A DNA stretch of 64,000 nucleotides from Granulicella aggregans (GCF_025685565.1 NZ_JAGSYE010000006.1:62001-126000); one strand, 5' to 3'. Shown: positions 44,030 through 55,254, numbered from the stretch's first letter. Notes: generated from the sequence alone by a model not told the origin. Numbers and translations: made by a program.

Positions 44030-44851
44030 ATGATCCAGAACAATGAACTCGACAAGGTTGGGCTGGAAGTAACGGACCTGTCCAATGGTGCGGCCTACGC
44101 GACAAGGCACCGGCAGTCCCGCAGCAGCACCCTGCAGATGGAAGGGCTCAACCAGCTCGCGCTCGCCTTCGTCGATCACCCCGAGACGATTATCCAGGAG
44201 CTGGTTACCGCGGCCGTCCGCCTGTGCGGGGCCGACAGTGCAGGCGTGAGCATCGAGCGAGAAGGCGGTACCGACGAGCAGTTTTATCAATGGATCGCCA
44301 CAGCCGGCGAGTACAGTCCCTTCCTTAACGCCTCACTTCCCCGTTATCCAAGCGCCTGTACAGTGTGCCTGGAGCGTGGGACGCCGCAGCTATTTCGCGT
44401 GGATCAGCGCTTCTTCGACATCCTCGGCGTCGAGGCGGCGCTCGTCCAGGATGGAATCCTGCTGCCATGGCAGACCGATGAGATGCGCGGAACGATCTTT
44501 GTCATCTCCCACACCGAAGCAGAGGCCTTTGACGCAGAAGACCTTCATCTTATGCAGATCCTCGCTAACTTCGCCGCAATGGGAATAAGACAGCAACGTC
44601 AGCAGGAGAAGCTCCTGGCCCAGGCGCGTGCGACGGCTGCCATGGCCATGGCAAACGATCTGGCCCACGAGATCAACAACCCTTTGCAAAGCCTGACCAA
44701 TCTGCTTTACATCGCGAAGCAGGAGAGCGGCATCGGAGATGAGCAGTCGCTTGCGCTCAAGCTCGAAAGCGACTTCGAACGCCTGTCCATCTTGACGAGA
44801 ATTCTATTGACGCTTCCCCGTAAGAATGCTGAGGATCGCGTGCCACATTAG
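44030..44851 (+). CDS. GAF sensor with histidine-kinase dimerisation helix, lacking the ATPase domain
   Basis: 273 residues from ATG at 44030 (open frame extends to 43952 without support). GAF domain (about 35-190), with SPFLNASLPRYPSACTVCLERG typical of PAS/GAF kinases, then a dimerisation helix with phosphate-acceptor site H213 in DLAHEINNPLQSL. After this only 60 residues remain and no N, G1 or G2 boxes follow. It could be phosphorylated by another kinase or be a truncated remnant. The gap to the next gene (44852-44949) shows no kinase remains. Confidence 0.78.
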   Translation: MIQNNELDKVGLEVTDLSNGAAYATRHRQSRSSTLQMEGLNQLALAFVDHPETIIQELVTAAVRLCGADSAGVSIEREGGTDEQFYQWIATAGEYSPFLNASLPRYPSACTVCLERGTPQLFRVDQRFFDILGVEAALVQDGILLPWQTDEMRGTIFVISHTEAEAFDAEDLHLMQILANFAAMGIRQQRQQEKLLAQARATAAMAMANDLAHEINNPLQSLTNLLYIAKQESGIGDEQSLALKLESDFERLSILTRILLTLPRKNAEDRVPH

Positions 44852-44949
44852 CTTCCATATTGGGCCGGGTCTCGTACTCCGGCCGGTGGAATGATTTCGA
44901 GCTCGCCAGCCTTCATCGACAAGGCGACCACTTAGTGTACATTGCGGCC

Positions 44950-46704
44950 ATGCGCCAGAGATTGATCGCAGCATGCATCGTGGCGGCCATGTTGCCGTGC
45001 ATTTCGACAAAAGCAGAAGACATCACCACCCGGGTCAAAAAGGCCGTCGAGCGCAACACGCTTGACCAACCCGGAACGAAACCGTTCCACCTCAAGGCGA
45101 TCCTCTCGCCAAGCTTCGAGCGCGACAACTCTTCCGGGCGCTCCGGCGAAGTCGAGATTTGGTGGTTTAGCCCGGACAATTGGCGCCGCGAAGTGCGCTC
45201 GCCAGAGTTCCACCAGATCGAGATTGTCCATGATGGAAAGGTCTGGCAGAAGAACGAGGGAGACTACTTCCCAGAGTGGCTCCGCGAGACGGCCGTCGCC
45301 CTGGTCAAGCCGGTTCCTGATCTCGATAAGACGCTGCGTTACGTGAAGACAGGTGAAGAGAAGAATCTTGGTGGGACTCATGTTAGCTGGGTCGAGATGG
45401 GCACCGACGGGACCGTGAAGACGGGCGAAGAGAAGCATCAACTTGTTGAGACTCATGTTAGCTGGGTCGTGATGGGCACCGACGGGACCGTAAGTAAAGG
45501 CATCGGTGCTGGCCTCGACCTTGCCCCCAACGGCGTCACCTTCGCCAGCGGCATCGGTTACGACGCTGGCCTCAGCGAGCTTACCGACTTCCATGGACGC
45601 TACATCGCTCGCAAGGTGACGTCCGGCGGCGGCGGAGCCGAAGTCACCGCACGGGTCACTTCTCTCGAAGACCTTAACGAGTCCCCATCAAGGCTTCTCG
45701 ATCCCGGTCCCAATCCGTCAGATCCCATCCTGGAGACCGCCGTCGTGGATGAAATTGCAGTTCGAAAGAACCTTCTTCCACAGGAAGTCTCAGGCTGGCC
45801 CACGCTGGAGCAAGGCCCACTCGAGGGAGTTCTGCTGGCCGAGGTCGTCATCGATCGCGAAGGCAAAATCCGCGACATGGGCAGCCTGCTGAGCGACAAT
45901 CCGGGGCTCAGCGACGCAGCACGCGACCGGATCAGGCGTATGCGCTTCAAACCTTATCTTGTGAACGGCCTGCCGGCTCAGGTTGTCACGACGATCACCA
46001 TGCCCTTCAAGACGAGCAGGCCAGCAGGTGTCGAGAGCTTCGAGAGTGCGAGGACTTACTTCGAGCACGGTCGAAAGGCAGACTTTCCTGCTGCGGCATC
46101 GAAACAGCCCTATATTCTGCAAGCTGAATTCAAGACACGCGGAAGTTCTGGCGCGGTGGAGACAGGAACCTATACGGACACCTGGCTCAGCGACAGCCAG
46201 TGGCGACGAGAAGCTGTAGTCGGCAACAGCCGCGTCATCAGGACGAGAAACGGCGAAAAGCGTTACGTAGTCACTGAAGGCCCGGAGGTCCCGCTGCTGC
46301 GGCTCGTTCTCATCAATATGGAGCCGATACCCGCGATCGACACCTTCGTCGAATCCGATTGGAGGATCAAGCGAGATGTGGTCGGCGGGGTTGCGGCCAT
46401 TCGAGTGGCCCGAGGTTACGAAAACCCGGACGGAACCCCGGACCCGAAACAGTTCAACGCATACTGGTTCGACAACTCAGGCAGACTACTGCAGACCTTC
46501 AGCAACGGCTTAGAGGTGCGACTCCAGGACTTCCAGAGCTTCAACGACGTAAGCGTACCACGCAGGATCGATGTACTGAATGGCGGCAAGTTGGGGATGC
46601 AGATGAGTGTCACCAGTCTGGAGCCCGCCGGAACGGTCTCACCCGCCATCTTTGTACTCAAAGGCCATGAGTGGGTGAGGCAATTCACCGCCGAGGTGCG
46701 CTGA
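44950..46704 (+). CDS. secreted TonB-C-like domain protein with internal tandem duplication
   Basis: 584 residues from ATG at 44950, where a signal peptide (ending STKAED) begins. Residues about 285-355 form a TonB C-terminal-like unit: PLEGVLLAEVVIDREGKIRDMGSLL to RIRRMRFKPYLVNGLPAQV. The flanking regions, EIWWFSPDNWRREV and later WLSDSQWRREAVVG, are two related copies of an outer beta-rich segment (about 100-residue similarity), suggesting a duplicated domain around the TonB-like core. A 24/25-residue tandem repeat is at 45343-45489. Function unknown. Confidence 0.75.
   Translation: MRQRLIAACIVAAMLPCISTKAEDITTRVKKAVERNTLDQPGTKPFHLKAILSPSFERDNSSGRSGEVEIWWFSPDNWRREVRSPEFHQIEIVHDGKVWQKNEGDYFPEWLRETAVALVKPVPDLDKTLRYVKTGEEKNLGGTHVSWVEMGTDGTVKTGEEKHQLVETHVSWVVMGTDGTVSKGIGAGLDLAPNGVTFASGIGYDAGLSELTDFHGRYIARKVTSGGGGAEVTARVTSLEDLNESPSRLLDPGPNPSDPILETAVVDEIAVRKNLLPQEVSGWPTLEQGPLEGVLLAEVVIDREGKIRDMGSLLSDNPGLSDAARDRIRRMRFKPYLVNGLPAQVVTTITMPFKTSRPAGVESFESARTYFEHGRKADFPAAASKQPYILQAEFKTRGSSGAVETGTYTDTWLSDSQWRREAVVGNSRVIRTRNGEKRYVVTEGPEVPLLRLVLINMEPIPAIDTFVESDWRIKRDVVGGVAAIRVARGYENPDGTPDPKQFNAYWFDNSGRLLQTFSNGLEVRLQDFQSFNDVSVPRRIDVLNGGKLGMQMSVTSLEPAGTVSPAIFVLKGHEWVRQFTAEVR
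45343..45489 (+). repeat. tandem in-frame duplication within the secreted protein gene
   Basis: Unit 1 (45343-45414, 24 codons) and unit 2 (45415-45489, 25 codons) share VKTGEEK, THVSWV and MGTDGT. They differ by one codon insertion and several substitutions. Confidence 0.9.
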
Positions 46705-46777
46705 GGGCTATTCCGACCCCGTGCTGCACCCCTCCTTGAAACCTGCGCGTCTTTCACTCATATTTCACAATGCCGTG

Positions 46778-46807
46778 TTGACACGCCCCTCGGCGATAGC
46801 CTATCGT
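46778..46807 (+). promoter_or_regulatory. groESL promoter
   Basis: TTGACA at 46778-46783, spacer of 18 bases, then TATCGT at 46802-46807. The -10 touches the CIRCE element, so repressor binding would block polymerase. Confidence 0.7.
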
Positions 46808-46833
46808 TAGCAGTCGAAGGGTAAGAGTGCTAA
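46807..46833 (+). promoter_or_regulatory. CIRCE operator (HrcA binding site)
   Basis: TTAGCAGTC, nine bases, GAGTGCTAA: one mismatch from the consensus inverted repeat. It lies about 120 bases before groES. HrcA repression of groESL is established for CIRCE elements; no hrcA is in this window. Confidence 0.9.
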
Positions 46834-46953
46834 CGCCTCTACCCCACTCACGACTGCGATCTACAGGCATCCGCCTTGGTCGTTCAAAGGCACCGGCAAC
46901 TCGCGCGTCTCGCACCGTCGATTCGCGCCTAAAGAATGAAGGAGATACGAGTT

Positions 46954-47253
46954 ATGGCAGCATCATCATTCACACCGCTTCACGATCGCATCCTGGTAAA
47001 GCGCGTTGAAGAGGGCGAGAGCATCCGCGGCGGCATCATCATCCCGGACTCCGCTAAAGAGAAGCCGCAAGAGGGCAAGGTCATCTCCGTCGGCAAGGGC
47101 AAGTCCAACGACGAGGGCAAGACCTTCCCGCTCGATGTCAAGGCTGGCGACAGCATCCTCTTCGGCAAGTACTCCGGCACCGAGATCAAGCTCGATGGCG
47201 AAGAGTTCCTCATCATGCGCGAAGAAGAAGTCCTCGGCATCCTGAAGAAGTAG
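46954..47253 (+). CDS. groS: co-chaperonin GroES
   Basis: 99 residues from ATG at 46954; AAGGAG nine bases upstream decides against the earlier in-frame ATG at 46936. FTPLHDRILVKR at the start, the mobile-loop glycines in EGESIRGGIIIPDSAKEKPQEG, GKYSGTEIKLDGEEFLIMREEEVLGIL at the end. It caps the GroEL ring encoded 81 bases downstream. Regulated by the CIRCE site upstream. Confidence 0.98.
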   Translation: MAASSFTPLHDRILVKRVEEGESIRGGIIIPDSAKEKPQEGKVISVGKGKSNDEGKTFPLDVKAGDSILFGKYSGTEIKLDGEEFLIMREEEVLGILKK

Positions 47254-47334
47254 CGCTTCGCGCCGTGTACCGCGCCCTCTTGGGCGCAAAACCTTAAGAA
47301 GCAGCAGCAAGAACAATTTTAGGAGCAACGAATC

Positions 47335-49008
<1,674 letters not shown>

Positions 49009-49054
49009 GATCTGCCATCCAGGCAACCGCGCCTTTGGCGCAAAGACGAACGAG

Positions 49055-49080
49055 AAAGCCCCGGAGAAATCCGGGGCTTT
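49055..49080 (+). terminator. terminator after groEL
   Basis: A perfect 10-bp stem (49055-49064 with 49071-49080) with a 6-base loop, ending in TTT. It is 46 bases after the groEL stop. Confidence 0.75.
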
Positions 49081-49207
49081 CCTGCTGCGCTTCTTCTTTC
49101 ACTGTGGAAGTGCATAATTGCTTATAGGAACCCACCCTTTCACGCGAGGGTCGGTGGTGCGCCGAAATTAAGATGCCTTTTCATGGCGAGATTGACTCCA
49201 TGACTGA

Positions 49208-49975
49208 ATGAGATCATTTGCAATGCTATTCAGAGCTTATCTTGATGACAGTTCGGATCAGAAAAAGCAAGCCATAGCTGTGGCTGGGGCCGCTGTGGGC
49301 ACCAAGAACCAGTGGAAGGCAGTCACCGATTCGTGGAATAAACGACTCGATGCCGATGGAATCGAATACTTCAAGTATTTCCAATATCGCGCATTTAGGG
49401 GCCAGTTTTTTAAGTTCAGGAAGGTTGACCTGTACCCTCCCCCAAAGGGCTCCCATATCGCCGGTGCACTTTTTCAAGACCTTCAAGAAATCATCTCAAA
49501 TTCGGGAGTGAGGGGGATGGCTCATGCTATACCTCTCTGCTCATACGCCGCTATTAGGAAAAGCAGCGACAGGGCTGCCTCCATTTTTCCTGTAGACCCG
49601 TATGAGGCGGCAATGCAAACCTTAATGGGAGAGTGCGCCGACAGGACTCAGGAAAGTGGAGAGAAAAACCGGGTTGCCTTTGTTTCCGACGACTCCAATA
49701 CTTCTAGGCGCGTGTTACAAATCTATAAAGCATTCAAAACAATGAACCCCGATAAAGGGAAAGTAATGAAGACCCTGTTTTTCGGAGACGATAAGCTGTA
49801 TCCGCAACTTCAGGTGGCAGATCTGATGGCAGGCTTGGTGAGAGAGATTTGCTTGACCGCGCGAATCGACCAACAACTGCACAAGAACATCGTCACTTTC
49901 ACCATATGGTCAGACGAAATGATGATCGATATGCTCGCCAAACGTCTCGAATGGGATAGAGCTAACCAATCTTAA
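49208..49975 (+). CDS. DUF3800 family protein, probably acquired
   Basis: 255 residues; ATG at 49223 (MLFRAYLDDSS) is an alternative start. DUF3800 features: YLDDSSD near the N-terminus, VSDDSNTSRRV in the middle and LYPQLQVADLMAGLV near the end, giving the acidic pattern of an RNase H-like nuclease fold. Base composition and codons are clearly more AT-rich than in groEL or htpG, and it sits alone between them, as expected for transferred DNA. DUF3800 genes often lie in mobile or defence islands; no partner is seen. Confidence 0.8.
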   Translation: MRSFAMLFRAYLDDSSDQKKQAIAVAGAAVGTKNQWKAVTDSWNKRLDADGIEYFKYFQYRAFRGQFFKFRKVDLYPPPKGSHIAGALFQDLQEIISNSGVRGMAHAIPLCSYAAIRKSSDRAASIFPVDPYEAAMQTLMGECADRTQESGEKNRVAFVSDDSNTSRRVLQIYKAFKTMNPDKGKVMKTLFFGDDKLYPQLQVADLMAGLVREICLTARIDQQLHKNIVTFTIWSDEMMIDMLAKRLEWDRANQS

Positions 49976-50074
49976 TGAACCATTCCGTCACGGCGACCCA
50001 GAAGTGCTTCTGAGGCTTGATTCTGTTCCGCAGCTACAGATGCTCTTCACCTCTTACGTTGGTTTCTGATATTT

Positions 50075-50584
50075 CTATTTGCGGATGAGTTCTTGCAACT
50101 TTGCTGCTCCCGCACCTGATGTCGCCACGTCATCCTCCGACTTTCCGCCGCTAAAGGCGGCGATGATGTGGCCGCCCTTGATCGGGACGATCACGCCACC
50201 CTCCCAGCCGAACTCGCCCGTCATCGGTGGACGAACCTTGCTGCCGCTGTCCTTCAGAGTGTCCGCCATCTCCGCGGCCTTGGCATAAGCAATCGCCAGC
50301 AGGTTTGAGCCTTTGTCTGTGGCGGTCGGAGTGTCCTTCATCCGCCCGACGACAAGCATCTTTGAACTCCACGACTGAATCGAGTCACCCTCGAAGCAGG
50401 CGAGCACGGCTGCGCCGCCGATCTTCAACTCTTCGGCCTTCGCCTTCATCGTCTGCAATGCACTGGAGGCAGCGCGATCAAAACCTTTACAGGCTACGGC
50501 TTCTGGCTGTTGAGCGGAGGCATGTCCCATCATCAACACGAATAGGATAATGAACAGGAGTTTGCGAACGGATGAAGTGTGCAT
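50075..50584 (-). CDS. secreted GlcG/HbpS-like heme-binding protein
   Basis: 169 residues from ATG at 50584, where a signal peptide (ending HASAQ) begins. The domain (about 40-165) has the GlcG/HbpS (DUF336) pattern: an Ala-rich first helix, GAAVLACFEG, LLAIAYAKAAEMADTL, and the Gly-rich stretch GWEGGVIVPIKGGHIIAAFSGGKSEDD. Proteins of this family bind heme or cobalamin or small acids. The terminator at 50612-50649 separates it from htpG upstream. Confidence 0.82.
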   Translation of the reverse strand: MHTSSVRKLLFIILFVLMMGHASAQQPEAVACKGFDRAASSALQTMKAKAEELKIGGAAVLACFEGDSIQSWSSKMLVVGRMKDTPTATDKGSNLLAIAYAKAAEMADTLKDSGSKVRPPMTGEFGWEGGVIVPIKGGHIIAAFSGGKSEDDVATSGAGAAKLQELIRK

Positions 50585-50611
50585 AGGCCTGCCATGGTAC
50601 CTTCTCCGCAT

Positions 50612-50649
50612 AACAAACGGCCAGCGGGTTTCGAGATTCCCGCTGGCCG
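50612..50649 (-). terminator. terminator after htpG
   Basis: A perfect 12-bp stem (50616-50627 with 50638-50649), loop 10 bases; on the minus strand it runs into TTTGTT. It follows the htpG stop by 23 bases. Confidence 0.82.
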
Positions 50650-50672
50650 TCATCTCAATCAGCAAGTGACTT

Positions 50673-52553
50673 CTAGATGGAACTGCTCAACACCCGGTTC
50701 AGCCGCTGTACAAACGAGGCCGGGTCCTGCAACTGCACGCCTTCCATCAGCAGAGCCTGGTCGAGTAGGAGCCAGGCCGCATCGGTCGCCAGAGCATCGT
50801 CCGGCCGAGCCAGCAGCTTCTTCACGATCTCATGATCGGGATTGATCTCGAGCGTAGGCTTCGGCGCGGGAATGTCCTTCTGCCCCATCGCTCGCATCAT
50901 CTGCAGCATCTGGAGGGAAGGTTCATCTTCATCGCTCACGATCACGGAAGGGCTGTCCGCCAGCCGCACCGACGCACGAACGTCCTTTACGCGATCGCCC
51001 AGCGTGGCCTTCAGCTTGTCGAGCAGCGGCTGCAGTGTCTCGGATTTATCGGCATCCGCTTCGTCTTTCAGGTCGTCACTGGTTGCGGCCTTGTTGACTG
51101 CCTTTAGCTCAATCTCGCCGTACTTGTCGACACCGGAAAAGACGATCTCGTCGAAGTCGTCGTCGAGGATCAGCACCTCGATGTCCTTCTTCTTGTAGAT
51201 CTCCAACAGCGGCGAAGACTTCAGCAGTGACTCTGACCCGCCAGTGATGTAATAGATCGCCTTCTGCTCTGGCTTCATCCGAGACTTCACATCGGCGAGG
51301 CTGGTCAACCCCTCCGCCTTCGTGGACTTGAAACGGACAAGCTCCAGCAGCGTCTCGCGATTGGCATAGTCGCTGTACAGACCTTCCTTCAGAGGACGAT
51401 TGAACTGCTGGATGAACTCCAGGTACTTCTCAGGCTGCGACTCCGAAGCGTTCTTCAGCTCGGTCAGGATCTTCTTCACGCTCGCCGTTCGAATGCTGGT
51501 CAGGACGCGGTTCTGCTGCAGAATCTCACGGCTCACATTCAGCGGCAGGTCTTCGCTGTCGATAACGCCGCGCACGAAGCGCAGATACTGCGGCAGCAGT
51601 TCCTTGGCGTCGTCCATGATGTAGACGCGCTTCACATATAGCTTCACGCCGACGCGATAGTCCGCATTGTAAAGATCCATCGGGGCCTTCGACGGAATGA
51701 AGAAGAGTGTCGTGTACTCCAGGCTGCCCTCTGCTTTGGTGTGGAACCAGAAGAGCGGATCGTTCCAGTCGCCAGAGATGGACTTATAGAACTCCTTGTA
51801 GTCCTCGTCCTTCAACTCGCTCTTGCTGCGCCGCCACATGGCGCTCGCGGCGTTTACCTGCTCGGTAACGAGTTTCTTTTCGGACTTCTTCTCTTCCTCG
51901 TTCCACTCGCTCTTCTCGTAGGTCAGGAAGATGGGGAACGCGATGTGGTTCGAGTACTTCTTGACGATCTCCTGCAGCCGCCAGCCATTGGCGTACTGCT
52001 TCCCTTCCTCGTTCAGGTGCAGCTTGATGGTCGTACCTTGCGAATGACGCTCTGCAGGCTCGATCTCGAAGCCGCTCTTGCCGTCACTCGTCCACTTGAA
52101 GGCCTGCTCTTCGCCGGCCTTCCGCGAGATCACCTCGACGTTGTCGGCCACCATGAAGGCGCTATAAAAGCCCACGCCGAACTGACCGATGAGGTTCGAG
52201 TCCTTCTTCGCATCGGAGGATAACTGCGCGAGAAAGTTCTTTGTGCCCGAGCGGGCGATCGTGCCGAGGTGCGAGACGAGATCTTCCTCGTTCATACCGA
52301 TGCCGGTATCGCTCAATGTGATGGTGTGATTCTCTTCGTCAAGCTCCAGGTCAATCCGCGGATCGAACGCGAACGACTTGAAGGCGTCATCCGTCAACGT
52401 CAGATGGCGCAGCTTATCGAGTGCGTCGGAGGAGTTCGAGATCAACTCGCGGAGGAAGATCTCCGGGTGCGAGTAGAGAGAGTGGATGATGAGTTGGAGG
52501 AGTTGGCTGACTTCGGTTTGAAACTCACGTTTTGTAGCGGTTGCGTTTGCCAT
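50673..52553 (-). CDS. htpG: molecular chaperone HtpG (Hsp90)
   Basis: 626 residues from ATG at 52553; another ATG at 52559 would add two residues. Three-domain Hsp90: ATP-binding domain with LRELISNSSDALDKLR, LSDTGIGMNEEDL and GQFGVGFYSAFMVAD; middle domain with LYVKRVYIMDD and VDSEDLPLNVSRE-like stretch GVIDSEDLPLNVSREIL; C-terminal dimer domain. An ATP-driven folding helper. It has its own terminator. No CIRCE is seen upstream. Confidence 0.97.
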   Translation of the reverse strand: MANATATKREFQTEVSQLLQLIIHSLYSHPEIFLRELISNSSDALDKLRHLTLTDDAFKSFAFDPRIDLELDEENHTITLSDTGIGMNEEDLVSHLGTIARSGTKNFLAQLSSDAKKDSNLIGQFGVGFYSAFMVADNVEVISRKAGEEQAFKWTSDGKSGFEIEPAERHSQGTTIKLHLNEEGKQYANGWRLQEIVKKYSNHIAFPIFLTYEKSEWNEEEKKSEKKLVTEQVNAASAMWRRSKSELKDEDYKEFYKSISGDWNDPLFWFHTKAEGSLEYTTLFFIPSKAPMDLYNADYRVGVKLYVKRVYIMDDAKELLPQYLRFVRGVIDSEDLPLNVSREILQQNRVLTSIRTASVKKILTELKNASESQPEKYLEFIQQFNRPLKEGLYSDYANRETLLELVRFKSTKAEGLTSLADVKSRMKPEQKAIYYITGGSESLLKSSPLLEIYKKKDIEVLILDDDFDEIVFSGVDKYGEIELKAVNKAATSDDLKDEADADKSETLQPLLDKLKATLGDRVKDVRASVRLADSPSVIVSDEDEPSLQMLQMMRAMGQKDIPAPKPTLEINPDHEIVKKLLARPDDALATDAAWLLLDQALLMEGVQLQDPASFVQRLNRVLSSSI

Positions 52554-52619
52554 AGGCATCCATTATCGCTCTTCTTCGCGTGTCGATAAAGTCCGAAGAC
52601 AGCCTTCCATCCGCAATTT

Positions 52620-53189
52620 TCAATCTGGATTTACATGGTCCAGATCGAGGTTCAATTCCAGCACGTTGACCGTTGGCTCGCCGAGCAGACCGAGGGTGCG
52701 TTGCGTCGTATGCTTCGCTACAAGGGTCCGCACCATATCTTCGCTCAGCTTGCGCTGCTTCGCAATACGGGCCACCTGGTACTCCGCAGCGGCCGGCGAG
52801 ATGTGCGGATCGAGACCAGACCCCGATGTGGTCACAAGGTCGATCGGCACCGGCACGCCTGGGTGATCAAGCTGCACAGTTGCGGTGTCAGCGGCGATCC
52901 GGTCGACGAGCTTCTTACTCGTCGGGCCAAGGTTCGACCCACCCGACAAGGTGGGATCATAGCCCGCACCAGCGGCAGATGGCCGGCTGTGGAAGTAGTT
53001 ATCGCCGCTAAAGGGCTGCCCAATCAAGGAGGAGCCGACGACCATTCCACTCTTCACGATCAGGCTTCCGTTCGCCTGCTTCGGGAAGGCCGACCGAGCG
53101 ATCACCGTCACCAGCATCGGATAGCCGATACCCAGCAAGATGGTTGTGACGATCGTGTAGAGAATCGAAGTGATAAGTGCCTTGCGCAT
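52620..53189 (-). CDS. kdpC: potassium-transporting ATPase subunit KdpC
   Basis: 189 residues. One N-terminal membrane helix (about 8-32), then the periplasmic KdpC domain: SLIGQPFSGDNYFHSRPSAAG, GGSNLGPTSK, LVTTSGSGLDPHISPAAAEYQVARIA and the end VNVLELNLDLD. It stabilises ATP binding in the KdpFABC complex. Fourteen bases after kdpB, last gene of the operon. Confidence 0.97.
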   Translation of the reverse strand: MRKALITSILYTIVTTILLGIGYPMLVTVIARSAFPKQANGSLIVKSGMVVGSSLIGQPFSGDNYFHSRPSAAGAGYDPTLSGGSNLGPTSKKLVDRIAADTATVQLDHPGVPVPIDLVTTSGSGLDPHISPAAAEYQVARIAKQRKLSEDMVRTLVAKHTTQRTLGLLGEPTVNVLELNLDLDHVNPD

Positions 53190-53203
53190 TGCCTCTCCTA
53201 TGG

Positions 53204-55243
53204 CTAAGCCAGGTGAATCGCGGTGATGACGAGGTCGATGAGCTTGATGCCGACAAATGGCACGATGATGCCGCCAACGCCATAGATGATGAGGTTGCGC
53301 CTCAGCAGAGCTTCAGCGCTCATCGCCCTGTATCCAACGCCCTTCAGCGCCAGAGGGATTAAGCCAATGATAACGATGGCATTGAAGATCACGGCCGAGA
53401 GGACAGCCGATTGCGGCGTCTTCAGGTGCATGATGTTCAAAGCGTTCAGCACCGGGAACGTAGCCGCAAACATGGCTGGAATGATGGCGAAGTACTTCGC
53501 CACGTCGTTCGCGATGGAGAAGGTGGTGAGTGCGCCGCGCGTCATCAGGAGCTGCTTGCCGATCTCGACGATCTCAATCAGCTTGGTCGGGTTAGAGTCC
53601 AGGTCGACCATGTTGCCCGCTTCCTTTGCCGCCTGCGTGCCGGTATTCATGGCGACGCCTACATCTGCCTGAGCCAGTGCGGGAGCGTCGTTGGTACCAT
53701 CGCCCGTCATCGCAACGAGCTTGCCGTCCGCCTGCTCGCGCTTGATCAAATCCATCTTGTCCTTGGGCTTAGCCTCGGCAAGAAAGTCATCGACGCCAGC
53801 TTCGCGCGCAATCGCCGCAGCGGTCAACGGGTTGTCGCCAGTGATCATCACGGTACGAATGCCCATCGCGCGGAGTTGGGCAAAGCGCTCCTTCATGCCG
53901 CCCTTGACGATGTCTTTCAGGTGGATCACACCCAGAGCACGGCGGCCTTCCGCAACCACCAGAGGCGTGCCTCCGCTGCGCGCAATCACGTCGACAGCAT
54001 CGCGTACCTCCTGCGGCATGGAACCACCGTTCTGTTCGATGAACTTCGCGATGGCGTCCGTCGCTCCCTTGCGAATCTGGCGGCCATCGACATCGATGCC
54101 CGACATTCTCGTGAGCGCGCTGAACGGGACGAACTCTGCATGAAGCTCGCTCATCTCGCGCCCGCGAAGGCCGAAGCGCTCCTTGGCGAGCACGACGATG
54201 GAGCGGCCTTCAGGGGTCTCATCGGGCAACGAAGACAACTGCGCTGCATCGGCGAGTTCCGCGTTGCTCACACCCGGCGCGGCAACAAAGTCACTCGCCT
54301 GGCGATTGCCGAGCGTGATCGTACCTGTCTTGTCAAGCAGCAGCGTGTTCACATCGCCCGCCGCTTCAACGGCACGCCCGGACATCGCGAGAACATTGTG
54401 CTGCACCAAGCGATCCATGCCAGCAATGCCAATCGCCGAAAGCAGGCCACCGATCGTAGTCGGGATAAGGCACACCAGCAGAGCGATCAACACAAACACC
54501 GACTGCGGAGCTGTCGAATAGATCGCGAACGGCTGCAATGTTCCCACCGCGAGCAGGAAGATGATCGTCAACCCGGCCAGCAGGATGTTGAGCGCAATCT
54601 CATTCGGAGTCTTCTGCCGTTCGGCCCCTTCGACCAGCGCGATCATGCGATCGAGGAACGTCTCGCCAGGGTTGGACGAGATGCGAACCGCGATGCGGTC
54701 CGATAGAACCCGCGTGCCGCCGGTGACTGCCGAGCGGTCGCCGCCGGCTTCGCGGATGACCGGTGCCGACTCTCCCGTGATGGCCGATTCGTCGACCGAA
54801 GCGACGCCCTCGATCACGTCGCCGTCACCGGGAATCATCTCCCCTGCGATGCATTGGACTATATCTCCCACGCGGAGAAGCGCGCTTGAAGTCGGCGTAA
54901 TAGTGCCGTCCGGCGAAAGCTTGTTGGCCATCGTCTCCGACTTTGCCTGACGTAATGCGTCGGCCTGGGCCTTGCCGCGGCCTTCGGCCATCGCCTCCGC
55001 AAAGTTTGCGAACAGCACCGTGAACCAGAGCCACAGGGTCACCTGGAGATCGAAGCTGAAGGGTCCGCGATTTGTAACTAAATCGCGCACAAGATAGATC
55101 GTAGTGATGACGCTGCCAATCTCCACCACGAACATGACCGTGTTCTTCATCATGTTGCGGGGATGCAGCTTCACCAGCGCATCCATTGCAGCGCGGCGGA
55201 CGATCTTCACGTCCCACAAGGAGCGCTTTTGCGCGGTAGACAT
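53204..55243 (-). CDS. kdpB: potassium-transporting P-type ATPase subunit KdpB
   Basis: 679 residues. Catalytic P-type ATPase. The actuator motif (TGES) in AITGESAPV, the phosphorylated Asp in LLDKTGTITLG, the nucleotide-domain KGATDA, and MTGDGTNDAPALAQADVGVAMN. Seven membrane helices. It pumps K+ with KdpA at high affinity. Eleven bases after kdpA. Confidence 0.98.
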   Translation of the reverse strand: MSTAQKRSLWDVKIVRRAAMDALVKLHPRNMMKNTVMFVVEIGSVITTIYLVRDLVTNRGPFSFDLQVTLWLWFTVLFANFAEAMAEGRGKAQADALRQAKSETMANKLSPDGTITPTSSALLRVGDIVQCIAGEMIPGDGDVIEGVASVDESAITGESAPVIREAGGDRSAVTGGTRVLSDRIAVRISSNPGETFLDRMIALVEGAERQKTPNEIALNILLAGLTIIFLLAVGTLQPFAIYSTAPQSVFVLIALLVCLIPTTIGGLLSAIGIAGMDRLVQHNVLAMSGRAVEAAGDVNTLLLDKTGTITLGNRQASDFVAAPGVSNAELADAAQLSSLPDETPEGRSIVVLAKERFGLRGREMSELHAEFVPFSALTRMSGIDVDGRQIRKGATDAIAKFIEQNGGSMPQEVRDAVDVIARSGGTPLVVAEGRRALGVIHLKDIVKGGMKERFAQLRAMGIRTVMITGDNPLTAAAIAREAGVDDFLAEAKPKDKMDLIKREQADGKLVAMTGDGTNDAPALAQADVGVAMNTGTQAAKEAGNMVDLDSNPTKLIEIVEIGKQLLMTRGALTTFSIANDVAKYFAIIPAMFAATFPVLNALNIMHLKTPQSAVLSAVIFNAIVIIGLIPLALKGVGYRAMSAEALLRRNLIIYGVGGIIVPFVGIKLIDLVITAIHLA

Positions 55244-55254
55244 GCCAAATCTCC

